Source: [Bacillus] selenitireducens MLS10 (GTDB lineage Bacteria > Bacillota > Bacilli > Bacillales > Salisediminibacteriaceae). Taken from it: a stretch of DNA of 64,000 nt. The stretch is taken from the NCBI RefSeq assembly GCF_000093085.1, contig NC_014219.1, forward strand, positions 248,001 to 312,000. The letters are read 5' to 3'. The position numbers and the translations under genes are program-made. Numbering within the stretch: position 1 is the first letter of the stretch; every line of letters begins with the position of its first letter. Below, piece by piece: positions 42,082-51,419 of the stretch. The notes beneath the pieces were generated by a model, which saw nothing but the letters and a program-made list of their open reading frames with translations, was not told where the DNA came from and did no database searches.

Positions 42082-42095
42082 TGATAGCGCTTACA
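42082..42095. promoter_or_regulatory. cre-like site (CcpA operator) upstream of the SLC13 gene
   Basis: TGATAGCGCTTACA matches the cre consensus TGWAANCGNTNWCA at all but one fixed position. It lies about 60 bp upstream of the SLC13 extended -10, so CcpA could act there as an upstream regulator; no CcpA gene is in the window. A second A+T-rich palindrome, TTTACAT-TT-ATGTAAA (42130-42145), follows nearer the GGDEF gene. Confidence 0.5.
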
Positions 42096-42290
42096 TAATC
42101 ACGCTCTGTTATCCTCTGATTTTTACTCATTTACATTTATGTAAAAAGAAAATAAAAAGTGAAATATAACCCATTTAATACGTTTAACGATGTGGTTATG
42201 GTGAAAAAACAGACAAAAAGACAGCGGACATCCCGTGTTTGTATGCTATGATCGTTTTAATGAAGCATAGTGAACGGGGAGGCGGATCGG

Positions 42291-43298
42291 ATGAACGGAC
42301 AGAGCCAGACGGAAGAAGCACTGCACCAGGCGTTGGATCATTATTATGACGTGTATTTCCGGCGTGGTGACATCAGGGAGACGCTGGCCCTTGTGGACGG
42401 GGACTCGACGGGGGCCGGCACGGGTGCAGGGGAAATGGCATATACGTATGACGATGTGGTGAGACTCTATAAGCAGGATCTCGGTCAGGCACCGAATGAA
42501 GTCCACTTCGAGGAACTCAGTCGGACGGTTACCGCCTTGAATCCTGATTCGGGTCTGACTTTCTCACTGCTCAATCTGGAGACGGAGATCATGCATCAGC
42601 GCCTCAAATTCAATCAGCTTCGATTGACCATGGTGTGGCGGCGGGATCAGAAGGATCAGGTGTTCAAGATCGTGCATCTGCATGCTTCGTTTCCAACGAA
42701 TGAACACGAAGCCGATGAATCGTACCCGGTGAAGGAGCTCGAGGAGCGGAACCGGGTGTTGGAGCGCCTCGTGCAAGACCGGACCCGGGAGCTGGAACTG
42801 TCGCTCGAGCAACAGCGTGATGCAGCGTCAACGGACCGGCTGACAGGCCTTCGGAACCGGGCGAGTCTCGAGGATCTCCTCGAGATGGAAATCAATCGTG
42901 CCGTCCAGGAAGAAGCGGTCTTCGCGGTGATTTTGATGGATATGGATCATTTTAAGCGGATCAATGATACACATGGTCATCAGGCCGGAGACAGCTGCCT
43001 GAAGGAACTCGCAGAACTCCTCATCAGACAAAGCCGCCCAACGGACATCGTCGGCAGATGGGGCGGGGAAGAATTTCTGATTATCTGCCCGAATACGGAC
43101 GAAAGAGGGTCGAAGGATCTCGCAGAGTCGTTCCGGTTGGCTGTTTCGGCATACCGATTCACAAAAACGGGCGCTCAGACGGCAAGCTTCGGTGTGGCGG
43201 CATTTATGACGGGCGATGACGGTGAAACCCTCATCGGACGGGCGGATCGTGCGTTGTACCGGGCAAAAGGAGCGGGGCGGAACCGGGTGGAAGTGTGA
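42291..43298 (+). CDS. Cytosolic diguanylate cyclase with N-terminal SnoaL-like domain
   Basis: A 335-residue protein. Residues 1-140 look like a SnoaL/NTF2-type ligand-binding domain (DHYYDVYFRRGDIRETLALV, ending in a strand IVHLHASF). A coiled coil (about 148-180) leads into GGDEF (about 185-335) with an intact active site GGEEF and an I-site RPTD five residues before it, so product inhibition by c-di-GMP is expected. ATG 42291 is used because GGGGAGGCGG lies upstream. It is convergent with another GGDEF gene, and the two share a terminator. Confidence 0.88.
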   Translation: MNGQSQTEEALHQALDHYYDVYFRRGDIRETLALVDGDSTGAGTGAGEMAYTYDDVVRLYKQDLGQAPNEVHFEELSRTVTALNPDSGLTFSLLNLETEIMHQRLKFNQLRLTMVWRRDQKDQVFKIVHLHASFPTNEHEADESYPVKELEERNRVLERLVQDRTRELELSLEQQRDAASTDRLTGLRNRASLEDLLEMEINRAVQEEAVFAVILMDMDHFKRINDTHGHQAGDSCLKELAELLIRQSRPTDIVGRWGGEEFLIICPNTDERGSKDLAESFRLAVSAYRFTKTGAQTASFGVAAFMTGDDGETLIGRADRALYRAKGAGRNRVEV

Positions 43299-43315
43299 CG
43301 CAGTAAGTAAGAAGA

Positions 43316-43357
43316 AAAAGGAGGCCGTCCACAAGTGTGAACGGCCTCCTTTTTTTC
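43316..43357. terminator. Bidirectional terminator between two GGDEF genes
   Basis: AGGAGGCCGT / ACGGCCTCCT stem flanked by A and T runs on both sides (TTTTTTT on the plus strand, TTTTTC on the minus strand). Confidence 0.9.
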
Positions 43358-43363
43358 GGGCGA

Positions 43364-44974
43364 TCAGGCTTTAACAAGATTTCGCCCGGCTTCCTTCGCT
43401 TCATACATCTTATGGTCTGCACGCTGAACGAGGGCATCGATATGCGGGGTATCCGGGTCTTCGGTGGAGGAGACACCGATACTCGCCGTGACAGACAGTC
43501 CTTTGCTGTATGCATGTGTTTCGATGGCTGAGCGGACCTGTTCGGCAAAGGCGGTTCCTTCCGCTTTGGCATAGCCCGGAAGGTACAGCACAAACTCCTC
43601 TCCGCCCCAGCGGGCAGCTGTGCCATGGGAACCGGCAAGCTTGTGTAACAGGGCACCTGTTTCAGAGAGGACCGCATCACCGGTCTGGTGACCGAACTCA
43701 TCATTGATCCGTTTGAAGCGGTCGATGTCAAGGAGAATCAGTATTGCGGGCTGCTTGAATCCTGATCCCTTTTGGCGGTTGTCTTCCAACTGTTTCATCA
43801 TGTAGTGCCGGTTAAAGAGGCCGGTGAGTTGATCCGTATTCGCGAGAATCCCGAGCTGTTTTTGTTTGCGTTCATACATAAAGATGGAATAGGCATAGAA
43901 GGAAAAGAAAAGGGCAAGCAAAGCAAGGTCCCGGTTCAGGTGATAGTGGCCAAAAACGCTGCCGTCCTCGATTTCATGCATGCCGATCAGGTAGGCGACG
44001 TGCTGATCCGAGAGGTTCGTAACAGACAGGAAATTGACGAGGACATCCTGTCCGTTTTGCGTTGTCAGCCGATTAAAGCTTGCGCCCTCTCCGGTCAGCT
44101 CTTCGTTATCTGAGACGATGGTCTCGATGACACTGCAGTTCATACTGAATGCCGTGTCACATACACAACGTTCAGATTGAGAGGAGATGCCTTCATCCAG
44201 GGCATAGCCGGGGAAGAAGGGGGCCGTTGAATAGTTCGTCTGTTCGGATTCGAATACGGTATCTCTGACGATGTCTTCACGGATGACGAAGGTCAAAACA
44301 TCATCAGGGTACAGACTCCCGATCATCTGAACAAGGCTTCCCATGGAAATCGAGACTTCCACAGATCCGAGATGCCGCCCGTTTCGGTGAAGGGGATAGA
44401 CAAACCGGTAGCCGTTAAAGATACGCCCCTCTTCGAAGCCGAAGACGAAGCGTTCTTCGGTATTGGCCATTCTGATGGAGTCACGTATGTCCATCAGTGA
44501 ATCACCATAAAGTTCCGGGGCATGGAAGCGAAGAAAACTGTCGCCCTCCCTGGTGTGAAAATGGAGTTGTCTGAAATCATAGTTCAACACCGCGTCATAG
44601 GTTTCAGAGAGTTCACTGAAGAGCATTCGCCGCGCAGCGTTCTGTTCGTCTTCCGTGCCGAATACGCCCTGTTCGACCAGGGCAAGGACATCATCCTGAT
44701 TGATGTGCTCTTCAAAAATAAAGTCAGAAAAATTCTCGTAGAGTTCGAGCGTGGTGTAGATTTTGGATTCAAAGGCATCCATCTCCGCACCCATATAGGA
44801 TTCTTTTGTCGAGACATAAGTGCGGTTGAACAGGAGACCGAGGAGGCTCATGAACAACAGGCCCAGTGCCAGCAACAGAAACAGTCTTTTTTTATTGAGC
44901 TGAAACGGTTGTGGAGACTTAATAGGATCACCTTCTTTGTTTGCCTGAATGGTGTCGAGCTGCTTCATCGACAT
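43364..44974 (-). CDS. Membrane diguanylate cyclase with large extracytoplasmic sensor
   Basis: A 536-residue protein. TM1 at about residues 30-50, an extracytoplasmic sensor of about 290 residues with Cache-like content and two Cys clusters (ERCVCDTA, MNCS), TM2 at about 345-362, then GGDEF (about 375-535). The active site is GGEEF; the RxxD inhibitory site is missing (SHGT in its place), so feedback control differs from the convergent partner. c-di-GMP production would be controlled by an external ligand. No good ribosome binding site precedes ATG 44974; ATG 44968 is equally possible. Confidence 0.85.
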   Translation of the reverse strand: MSMKQLDTIQANKEGDPIKSPQPFQLNKKRLFLLLALGLLFMSLLGLLFNRTYVSTKESYMGAEMDAFESKIYTTLELYENFSDFIFEEHINQDDVLALVEQGVFGTEDEQNAARRMLFSELSETYDAVLNYDFRQLHFHTREGDSFLRFHAPELYGDSLMDIRDSIRMANTEERFVFGFEEGRIFNGYRFVYPLHRNGRHLGSVEVSISMGSLVQMIGSLYPDDVLTFVIREDIVRDTVFESEQTNYSTAPFFPGYALDEGISSQSERCVCDTAFSMNCSVIETIVSDNEELTGEGASFNRLTTQNGQDVLVNFLSVTNLSDQHVAYLIGMHEIEDGSVFGHYHLNRDLALLALFFSFYAYSIFMYERKQKQLGILANTDQLTGLFNRHYMMKQLEDNRQKGSGFKQPAILILLDIDRFKRINDEFGHQTGDAVLSETGALLHKLAGSHGTAARWGGEEFVLYLPGYAKAEGTAFAEQVRSAIETHAYSKGLSVTASIGVSSTEDPDTPHIDALVQRADHKMYEAKEAGRNLVKA

Positions 44975-45110
44975 ACAGGAGTCATGGGTCTATTATAACG
45001 GATGTGTGTGCAAAATGGCGTGATGAAACTGTGAAAACGGAGAAACAGCCTGCATTTACACAAATGCGGACCGAGAGGGACAGCGCGCAGTCAGACGGAG
45101 TGAAGCTCAT

Positions 45111-45149
45111 AAAAAAGCCTGTCCGGTTTGCATCGTCCGGGCAGGCTTT
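45111..45149 (-). terminator. Terminator of the glutathione peroxidase gene
   Basis: AAAGCCTG / CAGGCTTT stem extended by CCGG pairs, followed on the minus strand by TTTTTTATG. Confidence 0.8.
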
Positions 45150-45242
45150 CTGGTTTTTCAGGAAAGGTTTATTTCGTTAAAAAATCGGTCCAACGAAAGC
45201 TTGACCAGAAACCACGTGTTTTTTACGAGAGACGAAATGGCT

Positions 45243-45812
45243 TTATTGGTTTAGTGCTGTTTCACTTTGAAGCAATGCCTCGATATCGGCCTTCATGTCG
45301 AATGGTTCAACAGTCGGTTCGAATCGTGCTGTCACTTCACCATTCCGGTCGATCAGAAACTTTGTGAAGTTCCATTTGATGCCGTCATCGAGCATGTACT
45401 CCGGGTGCTTGCTCTCAATGATGGAGACCATCAGCTTCGCCGTCGGATGATCCATGTCGAAGCCATTGAAAGGCTTGGCTTTTGTCAGGTGCTGATACAG
45501 CGGATGGGCATCTTCTCCGCGGACGTCAATCTTCTTAAAGAGGGGAAAGTTCACGCCGTAGTTCAACGAACAGAACTCGGTGATCTCACCGTCGCCAAGG
45601 GGTTCCTGGTTGTCAAACTGATTGGACGGGAAGCCGAGGATCTGAAGACCCTGCTCACCGTACTGATCCTGCAATTTCTGAAGGTCATCGAGCTGTGGGG
45701 TGAAGCCGCATTTCGTCGCCGTATTGACGATGAGGAGCACCTTTCCCTGATATCGGTTCAATGGGGCATTCAGCCCGCTGGATGTTTTGACTTTGAAATC
45801 GTATACGCTCAT
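45243..45812 (-). CDS. Glutathione peroxidase-family thiol peroxidase
   Basis: A 189-residue peroxidase of the GPx fold. The peroxidatic Cys is in NTATKCGFTPQ (near residue 35), with Gln in FPSNQF and Trp-Asn in KWNFTKF completing the catalytic set. Bacterial members usually use thioredoxin rather than glutathione and reduce lipid or hydrogen peroxides. The length is normal (about 160-190). AAAGGAGAC precedes ATG 45812. It is monocistronic. Confidence 0.9.
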   Translation of the reverse strand: MSVYDFKVKTSSGLNAPLNRYQGKVLLIVNTATKCGFTPQLDDLQKLQDQYGEQGLQILGFPSNQFDNQEPLGDGEITEFCSLNYGVNFPLFKKIDVRGEDAHPLYQHLTKAKPFNGFDMDHPTAKLMVSIIESKHPEYMLDDGIKWNFTKFLIDRNGEVTARFEPTVEPFDMKADIEALLQSETALNQ

Positions 45813-45981
45813 CGTTTTCTGTCTCCTTTAATTGTGTTAATACGTGCCACGGTATATCTACCCCGATTGTCATGGTTCGAAACCTCCGGCCATCACGTTT
45901 TTACTCCGTGGAAATATCAGACTCTTTACGGACCTTTCAGGAGGACTGCGATACGCAGCTCGCGGCAGATCGTACTTGCCA

Positions 45982-48676
45982 TTATTCAGTGAGGATACCG
46001 TGTGATCGTGCTTTGGCCACGGCTTCCGTCCTCCGGCTGACTCCAAGCTTGCCGTAAATATTGGTCGTGTGCCACTTGACGGTGCCCGTTGACAGATACA
46101 GGCTGTCGGCAATTAGTTTGTTCGTCAGCCCTTTCATAATCAGACGGAGGACATCGAGCTCACGGCTGCTTAACGGTTCAGGGAGAAGCGGAGCTTCGGA
46201 TGTTGCTGCTTGAGGCTGCAAGGTGTCGAGCAGCTGACCTGCATACAGGCTATCATCCGGTAAAAACGTCTGACGGTTTCTTAATCGGATCAGAGATTCC
46301 TGAACAATATCACCCTCGTCAACGATCGTTTGTCGGTACCCGCAGGATCTGCAAATCGGGATCATTTCTCTCATCAGGTCGTCCGCCATTTCCGGCATGT
46401 TCTTCCGCTGATACAGCCACATCAGTAAAAGGAAGACCTCGACCGCCAGGGCGCTCCTGCCGTAAGAAACGGCGGTGCGCATGACCTGAAGGATTTCTTC
46501 ACTGATTTCACCGATATCGGTTCCTGCCCTGAGACTCCAGGCGAGAAGGGCGGTGACATGCAGGTCGGGGGGACTCCGGAAAGCCCTCTCCCTGTCGAAT
46601 CCCTGTTTCATCAAGAAGCGCGTATGCCTCATCGTACCGGTTCAGTTTCATGAGATAAATGAGCTTTCGTTTGCTGGCCTGAAGCAGCATATACCGGGGG
46701 ATCTGGTTCACCTGTTCCGGTTTCAGTATGCGGTTGATGATCTGAAGGGCGTCTGTCACTCTGCCGTCCGAATAGCGGAGTTTTGCCTCAAACAAGTGAT
46801 GCCAGGCAAGGAGTCCGTGCTCATCAGGAAGCCGTGAGCGGGCTTTGTCATGAAGACGGGCCGCTTCTTCGAGATTGCCTTGTTCTCGGGTCAACTCCCC
46901 CTCAAGCGTATGAACAAAGCCCATCTTCGAGATTCCGGAGAAGCCGTGAGCCTCTGCTAGCTGCTCGATTGAAGCAACGGTCTTCCGGGCATCGGAGAGC
47001 CTGCCTAGTTCAAAGAAGGTGACGGCTTTCTTTAACTCCGTTGAGATGGCGAAATAATGCCGTTCATGTTTGAGGTTCATGGCGTGTGCCTCTTCAAAGT
47101 AAGGAAGTGCCTCTTCAGGTGCACCGGCATAGTAAAGCAGATCACCTGAAAACACGGCGGCACTCATCCGCCAGAAATAGTTTTCTTGTGGCAGCTTCTC
47201 GAGGGCGCTGTCTGCGTAGACACGGGCTTTGTCAAAGGCGTGATGGCCGGTCCAGTAAAAGAAGCTTAGGACGTCAAGCATGCCTTCGTAAACCAGCTGA
47301 TTCTGTCTGTTGTCGCAGCTAAGGGTACGTGCTTCGTTAATCAGCGCATCACACCCGTCATGGCCTTTCATAAGCAGGCGGTAGAAAAGACTGTAGGCAA
47401 AAAGTTCAGGAAAGGATCGGAGCCGTTCATGTGAAAGGGCATTGATCCGTTCAATAAAGGCAACGGGTTCCCTCGAATAGGTGAGTGATTCCGCGTGATA
47501 GTGAAGGATCTGCGCAACTCTCCCTTCATCTTCTGCTTTGTCTGCGTGGTGAATGGCTTCATGCAACGCCCCGTTTCTGCTCAGCCAGTCGCTTGCACGT
47601 TGATGAATGCGGCGGATGACGGCCGGGTCCGATTGACGGAGGCGGTCTGTCAATGTTTCCCCCATGATGTGGTGGTAGCGGAACCAGCTTCCGTCATCAT
47701 TGAGCCGAACAAGAAACAGCTGTTTTTCTTCCAGGAACCGGATCACTTCCTGACTGTCGGACCGTTCAAGGACCTCGTCACACATAACCGGAGAGAATTT
47801 GTGCAAGACGGCAGACGTCTCCATAAAGTCAAGGAGGTGGCCGGGGAGCTGTCTGAGGACCTCTTCAGTCAGGAAGGCTGTCAGTGTCTTTACGCCAAGA
47901 TCAGAGTGGCCGAGTGCGTCATGCCCAGGTTGCATGGTTCCATAGAGATGGGAGACGAGGGTTAATTCGAGTCCGGTAATCCAGCCTTCAGACCAGTTGA
48001 CGAGCTCTTCTGTGAGTGACGGGTTCACGCGGACGCCGCGTTTCTCAAAAAGCATGTCTGCTTCGGGAATGGAGAAACGCAGCCTGTCTTTCCCCACATC
48101 CGTAAGCCACCCTTTCGCCTGCCATTTGACAATGGGCCATGGCGGGCGCTCTCTCGTTGTGATGAGCACATGTACAGTTGATGGCAGGTGTTCGATCAGA
48201 TAGGCCATCGCGCTTGTGATTTCCGGTGAGGAGGCAAAATGAAAATCATCAATGACGATGAGAAACGGGTCTTCGGCATGCATCAGTGCGTTCAGAAAAG
48301 GCACCATCCATGACGTCCAGGAGTCGTCACCCGGATCATCGGTCTCGGGATTCATCAGAATCGCCTGGGGTTCGCGGACCGTCTCCGGCTGTATGACCCC
48401 GATGGCGGCCATCACGTACGACCAGAATGTGAGCGGATGATGGTCCTGTTCATCCATGGCATACCAGGCGGCAGGTTTGCCGCTGTGCGTGATCCAGTTT
48501 CGGACAGCGGTCGTTTTGCCGAATCCTGCAGGTGCCTGAACGAGCGTCAGGCGACGGGAGAATGCGTCAGAACGCTGAAGGTCCTGAAGGATATCCGAGA
48601 AACGGACGAGCCGCTCGACAACGGCATCGTCTGCCGGCGGGACGACGGTTTTTGTATACAGGATTCCGGGGTGCAT
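45982..48676 (-). pseudogene. MalT-like LuxR-family regulator, frameshifted in a G6 tract
   Basis: A gene for a roughly 898-residue LAL/MalT-type regulator. The N-terminal ATPase has Walker A APAGFGKTT and Walker B FLIVIDDFHF, then a long TPR-like helical region, and a C-terminal LuxR HTH (SSRELDVLRLIMKGLTNKLIADSLYLSTGTVKWHTTNIYGKL). The first frame (48676 to about 46570) leaves register at six consecutive G (46567-46572). Removing one base joins PES directly to PDLHVTALLAWSLRAG and onward to the HTH frame, which ends at 45982. It is a disrupted gene or a homopolymer error. ATG 48676 follows AAGGAGC. It is divergent from an ABC exporter it may control. Confidence 0.8.
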
Positions 48677-48707
48677 AAGATCAGCTCCTTGACTGTGAAA
48701 AAGCAAA

Positions 48708-48737
48708 ACCTGACCTTTACCCTTACTTTCGTCAGGT
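48708..48737 (-). terminator. Terminator-like hairpin in the 5' leader of the LuxR regulator gene
   Basis: ACCTGAC (48708-48714) and GTCAGGT (48731-48737) form a 7-bp stem. On the minus strand the descending arm runs into TTTTGC and then TTTTTC, just 30 bp before the start codon and downstream of the extended -10. This position suggests attenuation of the regulator gene rather than termination of a preceding gene. Confidence 0.35.
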
Positions 48738-48765
48738 CCTGTTTTTAACAGCTGTTGTTACAGTA

Positions 48766-48774
48766 AGTATAGCA
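48766..48774 (-). promoter_or_regulatory. Extended -10 promoter element of the LuxR regulator gene
   Basis: On the minus strand, TGCTATACT lies about 90 bp upstream of the start codon, giving a leader that includes the hairpin at 48708-48737. Confidence 0.4.
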
Positions 48775-48803
48775 AACAATAACAGCAGGAAAGGGTGAAG
48801 AAC

Positions 48804-49718
48804 ATGTCAATTATCGCAATCAATCAGCTGTCAAAGTCCTACGGTCAGGTGAAGGCACTCCGGGATATCAGTCTGCATGTGGAAGAGGGGGATTGCATCG
48901 GGTTTCTCGGACCAAACGGTGCCGGGAAAACGACGGCCATCCGTATTTTACTCGGTCTCATCAAACGGACGGCTGGAGACGTGCATGTGTTTGGCATGGA
49001 TGCATGGAAAGATGCGGTGGCGATTCACCGGAGGCTCGCTTACGTGCCGGGCGACGTGCATCTGTGGCCGAATTTGACAGGGGGCGAGGTGATTGATGTA
49101 TTCGGCAAGCTGCGGGGAAGCGTGGACCGAAAGAGGCGGGATCAGCTCATCAGTCGCTTTGATTTTGATCCGACGAAGAAGTGCGGAACCTATTCGAAAG
49201 GAAATCGGCAGAAGGTCGGGCTGATTTCGGCGTTTGCGTCTGATGTGGATCTCTATATTCTTGATGAACCGACATCAGGCCTTGACCCGCTGATGACGCA
49301 GGTTTTTCAGGAGTGCGTGGAGGAGCTGAAGGCGCGTGGAAAGACGATTCTCATGTCGAGTCATATCCTGTCTGATGTGGAGCGGCTCTGTGACGATATC
49401 AGTATGATCCGTCAAGGAGAGATTGTGGAATCCGGGAAACTGTCGGACCTCAGGCATATGACCCGTCTTCATTTGAAGGTGGAGACGGCGCTTGAAACAA
49501 CAGGTCTGTCCCGAGTGCCGGGTGTTTCGAACGTCAGGCGGGAAGGGCGGATCACGGCGTTTGAAGTGGATCATGATGCGATGGACCCGGTATTGAGTCA
49601 GGTGATCACCTATCAGGTGAAGCACCTGGAGAGCCGGCCGCCGTCATTGGAAGATTTGTTTATGCAGCACTATGGACAGCGTGAGCCGGTGCAGGAAGAA
49701 GGGAGGGAAGTGCTGTGA
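48804..49718 (+). CDS. ABC exporter ATP-binding protein
   Basis: A 304-residue ATPase of the DrrA/CcmA type. Walker A is GPNGAGKTT (about residues 38-46), the signature is YSKGNRQK, a degenerate LSGGQ, Walker B is LYILDEPTSGLDP and the H-loop is ILMSSH. The last about 85 residues form a C-terminal extension typical of drug-export ATPases. ATG 48804 follows AGGAAAGGG. It pairs with the next gene, whose GTG start overlaps its stop. A drug or antibiotic-peptide substrate is likely but unproven. The divergent LuxR regulator is a candidate controller. Confidence 0.9.
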   Translation: MSIIAINQLSKSYGQVKALRDISLHVEEGDCIGFLGPNGAGKTTAIRILLGLIKRTAGDVHVFGMDAWKDAVAIHRRLAYVPGDVHLWPNLTGGEVIDVFGKLRGSVDRKRRDQLISRFDFDPTKKCGTYSKGNRQKVGLISAFASDVDLYILDEPTSGLDPLMTQVFQECVEELKARGKTILMSSHILSDVERLCDDISMIRQGEIVESGKLSDLRHMTRLHLKVETALETTGLSRVPGVSNVRREGRITAFEVDHDAMDPVLSQVITYQVKHLESRPPSLEDLFMQHYGQREPVQEEGREVL

Positions 49719-51322
49719 AGCATACAGAGTCATTTGCCGGAATGCGAGTTCTGCTTCTCCTTGCGTTGCGTCGGGACCGGATCAAGCTCCCTGTCTGGAT
49801 CGCAAGCATCACCGCATTTGCGGCTTGGATCGTGCATATTTACGGGGACTTCTCCCCCCGGGAGATGACCGAAGTGACGGTCATGGCATCCATCAGTCCG
49901 GGGATGCGGGTGCTCGTTGCTCCGGTGACGGAAGCGGGGGTTGGTGAACTGGGTTCTTTCTTTCTGCTCAGAATGTCACTGATTCTCGCCCTCTTCGTTG
50001 CGCTGATGAGTGTGCAGCTTGTGTTGCGCCATACAAGGATGAACGAAGAGACCGGCTGTGCCGAGTTGACGGGCTCACTGCCTGTGGGACGCTATGCCCT
50101 CTTGGGTGCAGCCATGATTCTCGGTGCCGGTTCGAACCTTGTTTTGGGGGTGGCCCTGTCTCTTTCCTTTGCCGTTCAGGGGCTGGACACTTTTGGGGCA
50201 TGGCTTGCCGGCATGTCTTTTGCCGGTCTCGGTTTTGTCATGACCGCGGTTGCATCCGTGGCCGCACAGCTGTCCGAGACGCAGCGCGGGGCATCGGGCT
50301 ACGCGACAATGGCACTGGCCGGCTTTGCAGGCATTGCGTCTGTCAGTAACGTGATCGGTGACGTGCATGAGAGCGGGTTCGGATTTACGAGCCATTGGCT
50401 GGCTTGGCTGTCGCCAATCGGTTGGCTGCAACAGGTACAGGCCTTCGAAGAGAATCGGTGGCTGCCTCTCGTGCTGCTGTATGGTGCCGGATTGTGTCTG
50501 ATGTACATGGCAACCCTCATCGCGGAGGGTCGGGATATCGGGGCGGGTGTGCTGCCTGCGAGAAAAGGACCGGCTTATGGTGCACCTCGTCTTCTCAGCC
50601 CTTTTGGTCTCGCCTGGCGATTGCAGCGAAAGACCCTGATCGCCTGGTTTCTTCCGGTTGCGGCTTTTGCCGCCATCTTTGGAGCATCAAGCGGGGAATA
50701 CGGTGAAATTGCTGAGGGGATTGCCGCTTTTGAGGCGGTTATTGAATCAGAAGCCTATTTTCTCATGTCGTTTATCAGCATCATGACTGCCATTCTGTCC
50801 ATCTATGCCATGCAGACGATCATGCGGATGCGCGCAGAGGAGAAAAGCGGTCTTGTGGAAATGCTTCTGGCTACGGCGGTTCCCCGTACGACATGGGTCA
50901 GAAGCTATGCGTTTCTGGGTCTTGCCGGGGCGTTTGTACTGATCCTGACCTTCACATCGATGCTTACCGTTTCCTCAGGAGCGGGCATGGACGTCTTCAG
51001 TGATTATCTCCTTGCGGGGCTCGCGCAGGGTACAGCGCTTTTTGCCCTGTCAGGTGCCGTCCTGTTCTTCTTTGGCTGGCTGCCCCGCTTTGCGGTGACG
51101 CTCTCCTGGTTGGCCGTGTTTGCTTCGATCCTTGCCGGGCCTTTTTTCGGGGCGATTCTGGAACTGCCTGAATGGGTGCTGAACGTATCCCCGTTCTCCC
51201 ATGTGGCCATTATGCCGGAAGAGGTAAGTGCATTCTCCCTTGCGATGCTTCTCGTCACCGGGCTGATCCTGTTGATCCTTGGTGTAACGGGGTTTCAAAG
51301 GCGCTCTCTCACATTGACATAA
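49715..51322 (+). CDS. ABC-2-type exporter permease, 12-TM
   Basis: A 535-residue membrane protein made of two similar halves of about six TMs (first about 25-260, second about 310-530). Each half opens with a cytoplasmic Arg/Lys-rich stretch and an Ala-rich helix. The layout resembles tetronasin/polyketide-antibiotic exporter permeases. The GTG at 49715 overlaps the ATPase stop (GTGA). It forms a complete two-gene ABC exporter. No terminator was seen in the short gap to the next gene. Confidence 0.8.
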   Translation: MKHTESFAGMRVLLLLALRRDRIKLPVWIASITAFAAWIVHIYGDFSPREMTEVTVMASISPGMRVLVAPVTEAGVGELGSFFLLRMSLILALFVALMSVQLVLRHTRMNEETGCAELTGSLPVGRYALLGAAMILGAGSNLVLGVALSLSFAVQGLDTFGAWLAGMSFAGLGFVMTAVASVAAQLSETQRGASGYATMALAGFAGIASVSNVIGDVHESGFGFTSHWLAWLSPIGWLQQVQAFEENRWLPLVLLYGAGLCLMYMATLIAEGRDIGAGVLPARKGPAYGAPRLLSPFGLAWRLQRKTLIAWFLPVAAFAAIFGASSGEYGEIAEGIAAFEAVIESEAYFLMSFISIMTAILSIYAMQTIMRMRAEEKSGLVEMLLATAVPRTTWVRSYAFLGLAGAFVLILTFTSMLTVSSGAGMDVFSDYLLAGLAQGTALFALSGAVLFFFGWLPRFAVTLSWLAVFASILAGPFFGAILELPEWVLNVSPFSHVAIMPEEVSAFSLAMLLVTGLILLILGVTGFQRRSLTLT

Positions 51323-51342
51323 CGCCGGATTCGTGACGGTTG

Positions 51343-51356
51343 TTGTCAATTGACAA
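51343..51356. promoter_or_regulatory. 14-bp perfect palindrome overlapping a -35 before the DUF418 gene
   Basis: TTGTCAATTGACAA is fully self-complementary and contains TTGACA; CAGAAT at 51374 is an 18-bp-spaced -10 candidate. This is the usual place for a repressor. Confidence 0.4.
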
Positions 51357-51419
51357 AGGGCGTATGATGAGATCAGAATCTGTCGCGCACCATGACAGGC
51401 AGGACGGGGGCAATCGGTT

